This document shows positions 7,741 to 17,446 of a DNA stretch of 64,000 nucleotides, one piece after another. The stretch comes from Paracoccus limosus (GTDB lineage Bacteria; Pseudomonadota; Alphaproteobacteria; Rhodobacterales; Rhodobacteraceae): assembly GCF_009711185.1 (NCBI RefSeq), contig NZ_WMIF01000017.1:1-64000 (forward strand), in the 5' to 3' direction. A program made the translations under genes and the position numbers. The notes beneath the pieces are model-generated. The model did no database searches, was not told the origin of the DNA, and saw nothing but the letters and a program-made list of their open reading frames with translations. Each line of letters starts with the position of its first letter. Position 1 is the first letter of the stretch.

Positions 7741-9068
7741 GCCAGCGCGTCGATCAGCGCCGCATCATCCGGCAGGCAGCGCAGGTCAAGGATCAGCGCG
7801 CCGTCATGGATGCGGCCAAGGATCGGGGTGGGAAGGCCGCGCAGCCGTTCCGCCAGCGCCTCGGGGCGCGGGGTCAGGGCGAGGCCTGCGCTGGGGATGG
7901 TGTCGGTGGGCAGCGCGCCCGAGCCGATCTGGCTGGCGCAGTCGATGACGGTGGCGGCGCAGCCAAGCACCTGCGCGACACGCGGCGCCAGCCGTTCGGC
8001 TTGAGCGCGGATCTGCGCCTGCGGGCGCGAGAGCAGGCGCAGGGTCGGCAGGCGCTCGGCCAGCCGGTCGGGGTCGCGGTAAAGGCGCAGCGTCGCCTCG
8101 GTCGCGGCGATGCGGATCTTGTCCATGCGCAGCGCGCGTTTCAGCGGGTTCCGGTTGATCGCGGCGATGATCTCGCGCCGGCCGACGATGAAGCCCGCCT
8201 GCGGGCCGCCCAGAAGCTTGTCGCCCGAGAAGGTGACGACATCGGCGCCCTCGGCCACCGCCTCGGCCACGGTCGGTTCGGGGGCAAGGCCCCAGCGCCG
8301 CAGATCGACCAGCGTGCCCGAGCCGAGGTCGTTGACCATGGGCAGCCCGGCCTGATGCGCGATCCGTGCGAGTTCGGGGGCGGCGACCTCTTTGGTGAAA
8401 CCCTCGATGCGGTAGTTCGAGGTGTGGACCTTCATCAGAAGGCCGGTTTCGGGGGTGATCGCCTCGGCATAGTCGCGGGCGTGGGTGCGGTTGGTCGTGC
8501 CGACCTCGCGCAGGCGGCAGCCGGCTTGCTCCATGATCGCGGGCATGCGGAAGGCGCCGCCGATCTCGATCAGCTCACCGCGCGAGACGATGGCCTCGCG
8601 GTTGCGGGCCAGAGTGTTCAGGACGATCAGCACGGCGGCGGCATTGTTGTTGACGACGGTGGCGTCCTCGGCCCCGGTCAGCTCGCAAAGCAGGCCGCGC
8701 AGATGGCTGTCGCGTTCGCCGCGTCCGCCGGTGTCCAGATCGAACTCCAGCGCGGCGGGGGATTGCATGGCGGCCAGCGCGGCTGCCATGGCCTCATCGG
8801 CCAGCAGGGCGCGGCCAAGGTTGGTGTGCAGAACGGTGCCGGTCAGGTTCAGCACCGGGCGCAGGTTCGAGCGGGCGCGGGCGGTCAGCGCCTGTTCGGC
8901 AAGGGACAGGATGCCGGCGGCATCGGGCAGCGGCTGCGGCGGCGCGGCACGGATGCCGGCCAAGGTGGTGCGCAGGGCCTCGGTCACTGCGGCGCGGCCA
9001 TGGCGGTCGATCAGCGCGGATGATTGGCCCAGCAGCCGGTCCACCGAAGGCAGGTCGCGCAGCTGCAT
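7737..9068 (-). CDS. selA: L-seryl-tRNA(Sec) selenium transferase SelA
   Basis: A 443-residue PLP enzyme that converts seryl-tRNA(Sec) to selenocysteinyl-tRNA(Sec) using selenophosphate. The lysine that binds PLP is Lys284 in [13 protein letters not shown], and the N-terminal region contains [17 protein letters not shown], a SelA hallmark. The start ATG at 9068 overlaps the fdhE stop by one base (TGATG). A longer frame to 9110 would run into fdhE. selD, which makes selenophosphate, is not in the window. Confidence 0.96.
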   Translation of the reverse strand: MQLRDLPSVDRLLGQSSALIDRHGRAAVTEALRTTLAGIRAAPPQPLPDAAGILSLAEQALTARARSNLRPVLNLTGTVLHTNLGRALLADEAMAAALAAMQSPAALEFDLDTGGRGERDSHLRGLLCELTGAEDATVVNNNAAAVLIVLNTLARNREAIVSRGELIEIGGAFRMPAIMEQAGCRLREVGTTNRTHARDYAEAITPETGLLMKVHTSNYRIEGFTKEVAAPELARIAHQAGLPMVNDLGSGTLVDLRRWGLAPEPTVAEAVAEGADVVTFSGDKLLGGPQAGFIVGRREIIAAINRNPLKRALRMDKIRIAATEATLRLYRDPDRLAERLPTLRLLSRPQAQIRAQAERLAPRVAQVLGCAATVIDCASQIGSGALPTDTIPSAGLALTPRPEALAERLRGLPTPILGRIHDGALILDLRCLPDDAALIDALA

Positions 9069-9976
9069 CAGTAACCGGCCAGAAACGGGTTGTAGCCGCC
9101 GCGCCGCCATTCGCTGTCGCGCATCATCAGATCCAGCCCGAGGCTCGCCACGTCATCGGCGATTGGCTCAAGGCTGGGGTTCTTGTTCTGATACAGGATC
9201 TTGACCCAATGGCCGCATTCGCGGCAGCACTCGGCCTTGACCGTGGCCTCGTCGGTTTCGACCGAACGATAGGTGATGCCCTTGGTCGAGCCGCAGCAGG
9301 TGCATTTCACCCGCACCTCGTTCCACAGGGTCTGGCAGGTGGCGCAGGCGCAATAGCGCGCGCCCTCGGCGCCGATGTTTTCGGTCACGAGGCTGCTGGC
9401 GTGACGGCCCCCACATGCGGGGCAGAGGCCCGGGGCGATCGCAACCAGTTGTTCCACGTGAAGCAGAGCCGCATGTCGCGATGCCACCACCTGCAGGGCC
9501 AGCGCAGCAAAGAGATGCGGGGCGGCGCTGTCGTCGGGGATGGTGTCAGCCAGCACGTTGCCGATCACCCAGTCGCGGTCCGAAGCCTCGGCCGCAGCCA
9601 GTGCGGCCAGCCCCAGCCGCGCGGGTTCGGGCATCTCGACCCCGGCCAGAAGTCCGGGCAAGAGGTCGATGGCGGCGGTCAGCTCGGCCCGCAGCGCCGC
9701 GCGATCCATGGGCGGCATCCGGTTGGCGCGTGCCGCCTGCAGCTGATCCTGCGACAGGGCCGCGGGCGCCGGCAGGGCGCGGACCAGCCGCGCCTGCGCC
9801 TCGCAGAGTTCCGACAGAAAGCGCAGATAGGCCGCCAGATTGGCACTGTGCTGGGCCAGAAAGCCCAGCCGCTGCGCCCGGGTCAGGAACAGCACCCGGG
9901 GATCGGGCAGCCGGGCCAGCGGCACCTTGGCAATGCCGCCGATCATCGAAGGATCGGGTTTCAGAGTCGAAGTCAT
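9068..9976 (-). CDS. fdhE: Formate dehydrogenase accessory protein FdhE
   Basis: A 302-residue cytoplasmic rubredoxin-like protein needed for maturation or activity of respiratory formate dehydrogenases. The C-terminal half has the expected cysteine pairs: CPAC, CACATC, CTCC and CREC. It sits between the membrane subunit gene and selA in the formate dehydrogenase operon, as expected for a factor serving FdoGHI. A parS-like 16-mer overlaps codons of LLHVEQL at 9450-9465. Confidence 0.92.
   Translation of the reverse strand: MTSTLKPDPSMIGGIAKVPLARLPDPRVLFLTRAQRLGFLAQHSANLAAYLRFLSELCEAQARLVRALPAPAALSQDQLQAARANRMPPMDRAALRAELTAAIDLLPGLLAGVEMPEPARLGLAALAAAEASDRDWVIGNVLADTIPDDSAAPHLFAALALQVVASRHAALLHVEQLVAIAPGLCPACGGRHASSLVTENIGAEGARYCACATCQTLWNEVRVKCTCCGSTKGITYRSVETDEATVKAECCRECGHWVKILYQNKNPSLEPIADDVASLGLDLMMRDSEWRRGGYNPFLAGY
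9450..9465. promoter_or_regulatory. parS-like centromere site inside fdhE
   Basis: TGTTCCACGTGAAGCA differs by one base from the ParB-binding consensus TGTTNCACGTGAAACA. It is about 9 kb to the left of the candidate origin, opposite to the two parS sites on the right. The match lies in coding sequence, so chance is possible but unlikely for 15 of 16 positions. Confidence 0.65.
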
Positions 9977-10000
9977 GTCCAGCCTTTGCGGTGGTCCGGG

Positions 10001-10690
10001 TTACTTTGCCGGGCCGCGCCCCTCGCGTCCAGCCAGTTCCCGGAGCCATTTGCGATGGTGTCGCCAAGCCCAGCCGCCGGTCACCGTGCCGCGCGTCATG
10101 GCGCGGATGGTGCCCCGCGTCCAGATCGCGGCATAGACATGCAGGATAAAGGTCAGGATAATCGCCACCGCCGCCAGCGAATGGATCAGCATCGCCCAAC
10201 GCCGCACGGGAATGCTGACCAGATGCGGGAAATACTGTTCCCAGATCATCACCCCGCTGCCGATCAGCACGACGATCAGCGCCGACATCGCCCAGAAGAT
10301 GAACTTCTGCCCGGCATTGTATTTGCCAAGCTCGGGCAGCTTTTCCTCCTGTCCCTTGACCACATCGCCGATATGGCCAACCCATGTCACATCCTCGGGC
10401 CGGGGCAGGTTCAGCCGCCACAGCTGCACGAACATCAGCAGGAAGCTGAAAAACAGCAGGATGCCGACAAAGGGATGCAGCCAGCGCGTCGTCTGGCCGC
10501 CGCCAAAAAGGCCGGTCAGGAAGAACAGCGACGGTGAAAACAGCGCCATCCCCGACAAAAGCAGCACGATCAGACTGGCCGCCGTCACCCAGTGATTGGC
10601 GCGCGTGAAGCGCCGGTAGCGGCTGACCAGCACCGGATCGACGGTCTCGATCCGGTCGCCGGGCTGGGAATAGAAGCGCTTGTCCATCAT
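10001..10690 (-). CDS. fdoI: Formate dehydrogenase gamma subunit, membrane cytochrome b556
   Basis: A 229-residue integral membrane protein with about four transmembrane helices and histidines suited to bind two haems: [24 protein letters not shown] and LHVYAA. It takes electrons from the iron-sulfur subunit and passes them to quinone at the cytoplasmic membrane. Its start overlaps the fdoH stop by 4 bases, and fdhE follows after 24 bases. Confidence 0.92.
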   Translation of the reverse strand: MMDKRFYSQPGDRIETVDPVLVSRYRRFTRANHWVTAASLIVLLLSGMALFSPSLFFLTGLFGGGQTTRWLHPFVGILLFFSFLLMFVQLWRLNLPRPEDVTWVGHIGDVVKGQEEKLPELGKYNAGQKFIFWAMSALIVVLIGSGVMIWEQYFPHLVSIPVRRWAMLIHSLAAVAIILTFILHVYAAIWTRGTIRAMTRGTVTGGWAWRHHRKWLRELAGREGRGPAK

Positions 10691-11667
10691 GACCTCCCGG
10701 GCGGCAGGCTGTGTTCGACGTATTCCTCGGCCTCGCGGTCATCCTCGGCGGTGACGCGGTTGGCGCGGCCTAGCAGGCCGTGCAGGATCGAGCCGACCGC
10801 CGCGATGCCGATGGCCGCCAGCCCGACCTTTTTGGTGATGCCCTTCCAGCCCTCGACCACCGGCGAGATCCGGGGATCCTCGGGCAGGTTGGAATAAAGC
10901 GCGGGCTGATCGGCGTGGTGCAGCACGTAGAACACATGCGTGCCGCCGACGCCCGCCGGGTCGTAGATGCCGGCATTCTCATAGCCACGCGATTTCAGAT
11001 CGGCCACGCGCTCTTCGGCATGGGCGATCATGTCGTCCTTGTGGCCAAAGACGATGGCCTGCGTCGGGCAGGCCTTGGCGCAGGCCGGGCCCTGACCCAC
11101 CGCGACCCGATCCGAACACAGCGTGCATTTATAGCTCTTGTGGTCGGTCTTGCTGACGCGCGGGATGTTGAACGGGCAGCCGGTGACGCAATAGCCGCAG
11201 CCGATGCAGTTCTCGTGGATGAAATCCACGATGCCGTTCGAGTATTGCACGATGGCACCGGGGGCCGGGCAGGCTTTCAGGCAGCCCGGATCGGTGCAAT
11301 GCATGCAGCCATCCTTGCGGATCAGCCATTCGAAATCGCCATTGGGATTTTCGTATTCGCTGAAGCGCATCAGGGTGAACATCTCGGGGCCGAGGTCCGA
11401 CGGGTTCTGATACGAGCCGACGTTCTCCTCGATCGGCGGCACGGTGTCGTTCCATTCGGCGCAGGCCGATTGGCAGGCCTTGCAGCCAATGCATTTGCTG
11501 ACGTCGATCAGCTTGGCCACCGGCGTCAGCTGCCGCTGGGGCGGAGCCAGATCCGGCATGGCCGAGGCGCGGATCACATCGCCCGCGCCAAGGTTGGCCG
11601 GCATCGGCTGGATCGGCGGATTGGCCGCCGCCGTCCGCGGGCTGTCGAGGTTCGGATCCATGGTCAC
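10687..11667 (-). CDS. fdoH: Formate dehydrogenase beta subunit, four [4Fe-4S] clusters
   Basis: A 326-residue ferredoxin-like subunit. Four cysteine clusters are visible: [35 protein letters not shown] and CTLC followed by CAKAC. A C-terminal membrane anchor ([19 protein letters not shown]) is present, as in E. coli FdnH/FdoH. It carries electrons from the molybdenum subunit to the cytochrome b subunit on the periplasmic side. It overlaps fdoG and fdoI by 4 bases each. Confidence 0.94.
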   Translation of the reverse strand: MTMDPNLDSPRTAAANPPIQPMPANLGAGDVIRASAMPDLAPPQRQLTPVAKLIDVSKCIGCKACQSACAEWNDTVPPIEENVGSYQNPSDLGPEMFTLMRFSEYENPNGDFEWLIRKDGCMHCTDPGCLKACPAPGAIVQYSNGIVDFIHENCIGCGYCVTGCPFNIPRVSKTDHKSYKCTLCSDRVAVGQGPACAKACPTQAIVFGHKDDMIAHAEERVADLKSRGYENAGIYDPAGVGGTHVFYVLHHADQPALYSNLPEDPRISPVVEGWKGITKKVGLAAIGIAAVGSILHGLLGRANRVTAEDDREAEEYVEHSLPPGRS

Positions 11668-14600
11668 GATACCGCCTCCCCTGTCGCTGGCTCGATGTTG
11701 ACAAGGAACGCCTTGAATTCAGGCGTTTCCACATTGGCGTCACCGACGAATGGCGTCAGGCTGTTCGGCCCCCAGCCCTTGCGTGCGGCACCGACAAAGC
11801 CCCAATGCAGCGGGATGCCGACGACGTAGACCGTCTTGTCCCCGCATTGCAGCGGCTTCAGGCGCTTGGTGACCAGCGCCTTGGCCTTGACCGAACCCCG
11901 CTTGGACCAGACCCGCACCCAGCCGCCGAGCGTGATGCCCTTGAGCGCGGCCAGTTCCTCGCTGATCTCGACAAAGAATTCGGGCTGCAGCGCCGCGTTG
12001 ATGCGGTTGTTCTTGGTCCAGTAGTGGAAATGCTCGGTCAGCCGATAGGACGTCGCGACAAAGGGGAATTCGTCGCTGGTCGCGAATTGCGCAGCATCAT
12101 CGGCAAAGACCCGCGCCACCGGGTTCCCGCGCATCTGCGCGTTGAACGGGTTGGCGATGGGGCTTTCGAACGGCTCCATATGCGTCGGGAAGGGCCCGTC
12201 GCGCATCATGCCCCTGGTGAACAGCCGCGAGGTGCCCTCCTGGTTCATGATGAAGGGGCCGACCTCATCGGGTTTTGAGGTGGGGGCGATGTCGGGGACG
12301 TCATAGCCCGTCCATTTCTCACCGTTCCACTCCATCAGCTTGCGACTGGCGTCCCATGGCTTGCCCTTCAGGTCCGCCGAGGCGCGGTTGTAAAGCACAC
12401 GCCGGTTCAGCGGCCAGGCATAGGTCCAGTTCGGATACATGCCGGCATCGTCGGGGTCGGTATTGTCCCGCCGCGCCATCATGTTGCCGTCTTCGGTCCA
12501 CGAACCCGAGAAGATCCAGCAGGCGCCCATGGTCGAGCCATCGTCGCGATACTGGCTGAAGTTCACGAGCTGCTTGCCCGCCGGGGTCAGCAGCTTGGTC
12601 GTGTCCTTGAGATCATGGACATCGCTCAGCGCGCGGCCATTCATCTCTTTGGCCAGCTCCTCGGCCGTGGGCTCGTTTGGATCGGCATAGTCCCAGGTCA
12701 GGTTGACGATCGGCTCGGGCAGCACGCCGCCCTCGGTCTCATAGAGCTTTTTCACCCGCAGGAAGATCTGCGACATGATCCAGGTATCGCGCCGCGCCTG
12801 ACCGGGAGGCGTGCCCGCCGCCCAGTGCCATTGCAGCCAGCGCCCCGAGTTCACCAGCGAGCCGTCATCCTCGGCAAAGCAGGTGGTGGGCAACTGGATC
12901 ACCTCGGTCTGGATCGCGGCGCTGTCCACGTCGTTGTGTTCGCCGTGGTTTTCCCAGAAGCGCGCGGTCTCGGTCTCCAGCGGATCCATGACCACCAGAA
13001 GCTGCAGTTTCGACAGCGCCTCGGTCAGCTTGGCCCGGTTCGGGAAAGCCAGAAGCGGGTTGAAGCCCTGACAGAAGTAATTGGTGATCTTGCCCGCCTT
13101 CATCAGCTCGAACATCCGCAGGATGTCATAGCCGGGCACGTCCAGCTTGGGCAGCCATTCAAAGGCCCAGTCGTTTTCGGCGGTGGCGGCATCGCCCCAC
13201 ATCGCCTTCAGAAAACTGACCATGAATTTGGAATAGTTCTGCCAATAGCTGGTCTGGCCGGGCCGCAGCGGTTTGAAGCTGCGGCTGGACATGTAGGTGG
13301 TCCAATCGACCTCTTTTTCGGTCGGGATGTTCAGATAGCCCGGGATCAGGTTCGACATCAGGCCGATATCGGTCAGCCCCTGGATGTTGGAATGACCGCG
13401 CAGCGCGTTCATCCCGCCGCCCCGGACGCCGATATTGCCCAGGATCAGCTGCAACATCGCCATGCCGCGAATGTTCTGCGCGCCCTTGGAATGCTGGGTC
13501 CAGCCAAGCGCATACATCGAGGTCATGGTCTTGTCGGGCGCCGAACATTCGCCGATCATCTGGGCGATATGCAGGAAGCGGTCCTTGGGCGTGCCGCAGA
13601 TCTGCTGGACCAGCTCGGGCGTATAGCGCGAGACATGTTCCTTGAGCAGATTCCAGACGCAGCGCGGGTGCTGCAGCGTCATGTCGACCTGCGCAAACCC
13701 GTCATCGCCCATGACATAGTCCCAGCTCGACTTGTCATAGTCGCGCTTTTCGGGGTCGTAGCCGGAAAACAGCCCGTCGCTCCAGCCGAACTCGTCCTTC
13801 ACGATGAAGGCGGCGTTGGTGAAGTTCTTCACATATTCCCACTGGACCTTATCGTTCTGGATCATCCAGTTGATCATGGCCATCAGGAAGGTGATGTCCG
13901 AGCCGGGCCGGATCGGCGCGTAATAGTCGGAAACGGATGCGGTGCGCGTGAACCTAGGGTCCACCACGATCAGCTTGGCACCCCGATGCGCCTTGGCCTC
14001 GGTCACCCATTTGAAGCCGCACGGATGTGCTTCGGCAGCATTGCCGCCCATCACGACCACCAGATCGGTGTTCCTGATGTCGGTCCAGGGGTTGGTCATC
14101 GCTCCGCGGCCAAATGTCGGGCCCAAACTGGACACCGTGGGGCCGTGTCAGACGCGCGCCTGGTTATCTAATCCTGCGATCCCCATGGCTCGGACCGTCT
14201 TGTAGGTCAGCCATGCGGTTTCATTGGTCGTGGCCGAAGCGGCCAGAAAGCCGGTGCTGGTCCAGCGGTTCACCGGCACGCCCGCATCGTTTTTCAGCAC
14301 GATATTGGCGTCACGGTCGTCTTTCAGCGCGCGCGCGATCTTGTCCAGCGCCTCGTCCCAGCTGATCTCGTCAAAGCGGTCGGTACCGGGGCGGCGGATG
14401 CGCGGCGTGGTCAGCCGGCTTTCGGAATGCACGATATCCTTCAGCGCCGCGCCTTTGGGGCAGAGCGTGCCGCGGTTCGTCGGATGGTCGGCATCGCCCT
14501 CGATATGGACGATGGTGGCCTGTTCGCCGGCCGCCACATCGCCCTTGGAATAGATCAGGATACCGCAGGCAACCGAGCAATAGGTGCAGGTGTTGCGCGT

Positions 14601-14747
14601 CTCGGTGGTCGAGGCCAGCTTGAAGGCGCGGACATGCGCTTTCTCTGCCGCCTCGGCATCGCCAAAGCCCAAGGCTCCCAGCGATGTTGCCGCGACGCCC
14701 GCGCCCGCCAGCTTCAGAAAGCCGCGCCGCGAGAGGTCGATGTTCAT
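11664..14747 (-). CDS. fdoG: Formate dehydrogenase alpha subunit, selenocysteine-containing (read through UGA at codon 200)
   Basis: A 1027-residue molybdopterin oxidoreductase, if the in-frame UGA at 14148-14150 is read as selenocysteine (codon 200; E. coli FdnG has Sec196). The N terminus [17 protein letters not shown] is a twin-arginine signal. A [4Fe-4S] motif CTYCSVACG follows, then the active-site context [16 protein letters not shown]. Downstream are bis-MGD-binding segments such as [17 protein letters not shown]. The start ATG at 14747 has AGGAGG before it. Without recoding the gene would look like two pieces (14148-14747 and 11664-14135), which is wrong. It oxidises formate in the periplasm and heads the fdoGHI-fdhE-selAB-tRNA-Sec run. 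Confidence 0.96.
14119..14150 (-). promoter_or_regulatory. Selenocysteine UGA and SECIS-like hairpin in fdoG
   Basis: The UGA is at 14150-14148. Eleven bases later the transcript reads GGUGUCCAGUUUGGGCC: GG pairs with CC, a U is bulged, GUCC pairs with GGGC, and the loop is AGUUU with a GU. A short stem with bulged U and a loop GU at this distance is the known SelB recognition element of E. coli fdhF and fdnG. Seen directly in sequence; the fold is inferred by hand. Confidence 0.88.
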
Positions 14748-14825
14748 CAATCCCTCCTGTTGCCTGTCGTCTGGATAGGTACCCTTCAGGATCGCGCGGT
14801 ATGGTAGCCAAGTCAAGCCGGCACG

Positions 14826-14857
14826 AAAAAGGGCGCGCCCGGCAGGCGCGCCCCAAA
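14826..14857 (-). terminator. Terminator after the Rieske oxygenase/reductase genes
   Basis: GGGCGCGCC (14831-14839) and GGCGCGCCC (14845-14853) form a 9-base-pair stem. On the minus strand the hairpin is followed by CTTTTTC. It lies 27 bases past the reductase stop and before the fdoG promoter region, separating the two leftward units. Confidence 0.75.
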
Positions 14858-14883
14858 AGCAGTCGTTACAGGGGATGGCCCGG

Positions 14884-15960
14884 TCAGACCTCGACCGAGA
14901 CCGAGCCCATCGGATGCGAGCAGCAGGCTAGGATATAGCCTTCCTCGATGTCCTCGTCGGTGATGCCGCCGTTATGGACCATATGCACCTCGCCCGAGGT
15001 TTTCTTGATCTTGCAGGTGCCGCAAAGACCGAAGGTGCAGCCCGAAGGGATGTTCAGCCCATTGGCCTTGGCTACGGCCAGAACGGTATCGGTCTCGGCG
15101 CATTTCGCGGTGATGCCCGAGGCGGCAAAGGTGATCTGTGCCCCCACCGCATCGTCCAGAACCACGTCGTCCAGAACCGGGGCTTCGGATTCGTTCTTCA
15201 CCGGGGCGCCGAAGCTTTCCTGGTGATAGTGGTTCATGTCGAAGCCAAGCGCGATCAGCATGTCGCGCACCGCCTGCATGAAGGGCTCGGGCCCGCAGCA
15301 GAACACCTCACGCTCCAGATAATCCGGCGCCATCAGGCCCAGCATGATCTGGTTCAGCCGACCGCGATAGCCGTGCCAGGTACGGAACGGATCCGATTCC
15401 TCGACGGTAAAGCGTAGTTGCAGGCCCGGCACGCGATCAGCCATGCCTTCCAGCCGCTGGCGGAAGATGATCTCGCTGGGCGTCTTGGCCGCGTGGACGA
15501 AGACGATGTCGGGCATCTCGCCCGAATCCCATGCCCAGGTGGTCATCGACATCATCGGCGTGATGCCCGACCCGGCCGAGATCATCAGGTATTTCGGCGC
15601 TTCGTGCTTGACGAAAGTGAAGATCCCCGAGGGGCCATAGCCCTTGATCTTCATGCCCGGACGCAGGTGGTCCAGCATCCAGCGGGTGCCGATGCTGTCG
15701 AACTGCGCCTTGACCGTCACCGAAATCGACAGCGGCCGCGACGGTGACGAGCTGATCGTATAGGTCCGCTGCACGTTGCCGCCCGGCACCGGCAGGTCCA
15801 GCGTGATGAACTGGCCCGGCTTATAGTCGAAATAAGCCCCCGAGGGCGCGCGGAAGGTGAAGGTGGCGGTGTCCGATGTCTCGGGCACCACCATCGCGCA
15901 TTCCAGCAATTCGTCGTCTTTCCACGGCTTGTCGCCGAATGCCTTGACCAGAACCGCCAT
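14884..15960 (-). CDS. gbcB: Ferredoxin-NAD(P)H reductase component, GbcB-like
   Basis: A 358-residue electron-transfer protein: an FAD-binding region (RTYTISSSP), an NAD-binding region (YLMISAGSGITPMMSM, FCCGPEPFM) and a C-terminal plant-type [2Fe-2S] ferredoxin domain (CTFGLCGTC, then CCSHP). This order matches reductases of Rieske oxygenases such as GbcB of glycine-betaine demethylation. It passes electrons from NAD(P)H to the oxygenase encoded upstream, whose stop overlaps its start by one base. The substrate assignment depends on the oxygenase. Confidence 0.75.
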   Translation of the reverse strand: MAVLVKAFGDKPWKDDELLECAMVVPETSDTATFTFRAPSGAYFDYKPGQFITLDLPVPGGNVQRTYTISSSPSRPLSISVTVKAQFDSIGTRWMLDHLRPGMKIKGYGPSGIFTFVKHEAPKYLMISAGSGITPMMSMTTWAWDSGEMPDIVFVHAAKTPSEIIFRQRLEGMADRVPGLQLRFTVEESDPFRTWHGYRGRLNQIMLGLMAPDYLEREVFCCGPEPFMQAVRDMLIALGFDMNHYHQESFGAPVKNESEAPVLDDVVLDDAVGAQITFAASGITAKCAETDTVLAVAKANGLNIPSGCTFGLCGTCKIKKTSGEVHMVHNGGITDEDIEEGYILACCSHPMGSVSVEV

Positions 15961-17198
15961 TATTCCGCCGCCATGGCCGGAGTGGGCGACAGACGTTCGA
16001 TCATCGTCTCGGCATACCAGTCGATGAACTGCACCACGCCTTCTTCCTGGATCATGGAATAGGGGCCGGGCTCATAGGCGGGCGACAGGATGCCCTTCTG
16101 GTTTTCCTCGACCACCTGACGGTCTTCGTCATTGGTGTTGATCCAGACGCGGGTCAGATCCTCGATATTGTAGTCCACGCCCTCGACCGCATCCTTGTGC
16201 ACCAGCCAGTTGGTGGTGACCTGGGTTTCGGTCGGGCTGATCGGCAGCACGCGGAAAACGATCGAGTGATCGGCCAGGAAGTGGTTCCAGGTGTTCGGAT
16301 AGTGGAAGAACAGCAGGCTGCCCGCGTCGTTGAAGGGCATGTCACCCATGCGCTTGGCGACGGCGGCCTTGGTGCTCATCGTGTAGCTTTCGGCGTTGTT
16401 CAGCAGCGGGATGCGCGCCAGACGCCATTGCATTTTCGGATGGTTGATAAAGCGCGACGGCAGGCCGGCCTCTTCGCAGCGTTTCCAGTGGGCCAGAATG
16501 TCGGGGCTGGCACTGTCCGGGCCTTCCATGGCGGTCATGCGCGGGTTGTCGGAATAGGTCCGGCACAGCGAGGGGTGCGAACCACCGCAGTGATAGCATT
16601 CGCGGTTGTTTTCCAGCACCAGCTTCCAGTTGCCGTTCTCGATGATGGTGGACGAGAAGGCGACCTTGCTGTCGGCCAGTTTGTTCGGCGCCAGATAAGA
16701 GGCCAGCTGCTTGGCCAGATCACCGATCGCCGGCGGCACCTGCGCCAGACAGATGAAGACCATGCCGTTCAGATCGACGCAATGCACCGGCTTCAGGCCG
16801 AATTTCGAGGCGTCGAAATCGTCGCCCATGTCGCGTGCGTAAAGCAGTTTGCCGTCCAGCTCGTAAGTCCACTGGTGATAGGGGCACACGAGTTTCGGGG
16901 TCGAACCGTTCGGTTTCGAGCACAGGCGCTGGCCGCGGTGGCGGCAGACGTTGTGGAACGCGCGGACCTTGCCGTCGCCGCCGCGCACGATCAGGATCGG
17001 ATAGGCACCGACCTGCATGGTGGCATAGTTGCCGGTCTTGGGCACTTCGCAGGCCGGAATGGCGAACAGCCATTCCTTGTACCAGATCTGTTCAAGATCG
17101 GTCTGGAACACGCCCTCATCGCAGTAGAGATCGCGCGTCAGCGCAAAATTTTTCTGCCGATTTGCAATCTGGGACAGGATTTCAGCGGGGTTCAACAT
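15960..17198 (-). CDS. gbcA: Rieske non-haem iron oxygenase, GbcA-like (glycine betaine monooxygenase family)
   Basis: A 412-residue oxygenase alpha subunit. The Rieske cluster ligands are CRHRG and CPYHQW, and the mononuclear iron site is in ENNRECYHCGGSHPSL. This motif and overall likeness fit GbcA and stachydrine demethylases, which remove an N-methyl group as formaldehyde from quaternary amines. The released formaldehyde could feed the C1 genes at 31-35 kb. The exact substrate (glycine betaine, proline betaine, carnitine) is not settled by sequence. It starts the two-gene leftward operon. Confidence 0.75.
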   Translation of the reverse strand: MLNPAEILSQIANRQKNFALTRDLYCDEGVFQTDLEQIWYKEWLFAIPACEVPKTGNYATMQVGAYPILIVRGGDGKVRAFHNVCRHRGQRLCSKPNGSTPKLVCPYHQWTYELDGKLLYARDMGDDFDASKFGLKPVHCVDLNGMVFICLAQVPPAIGDLAKQLASYLAPNKLADSKVAFSSTIIENGNWKLVLENNRECYHCGGSHPSLCRTYSDNPRMTAMEGPDSASPDILAHWKRCEEAGLPSRFINHPKMQWRLARIPLLNNAESYTMSTKAAVAKRMGDMPFNDAGSLLFFHYPNTWNHFLADHSIVFRVLPISPTETQVTTNWLVHKDAVEGVDYNIEDLTRVWINTNDEDRQVVEENQKGILSPAYEPGPYSMIQEEGVVQFIDWYAETMIERLSPTPAMAAE

Positions 17199-17446
17199 GG
17201 CTCGATTCCAGTGGCTAGAGGATGGAGGCGTCCTGAACGGCAGATTTGCACTCTAATTGGCCAACGCCATTCTACAAATACGACATGCCGGCGGCGGAAA
17301 CGGACGTGACGAAACCTGCGGGGTCACATTCCGCCAATCCTGCCCGCGACAGGGGCCGTCGATCAACAAAAGCTTTGCGCATCGCCGGATCTGGCCAACA
17401 ATCGGCCACGGGGCCGGCATCCGGCCTTTTTGGCAAAGAGGCACGC
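17199..17446. promoter_or_regulatory. Divergent intergenic region between gbcA and the TAXI protein gene
   Basis: 248 bases without a gene. The dyad TTGGCCAA (17257-17264) about 60 bases before gbcA could be an operator. A ribosome site AAAGAGG precedes the rightward gene. No promoter could be assigned with confidence. Confidence 0.35.

Noticed and set aside
11664..14747. Formate dehydrogenase alpha gene as a pseudogene or two separate genes.
   Set aside because: The break is a single UGA in the known selenocysteine context with a SECIS-like hairpin, and selA, selB and tRNA-Sec are adjacent.
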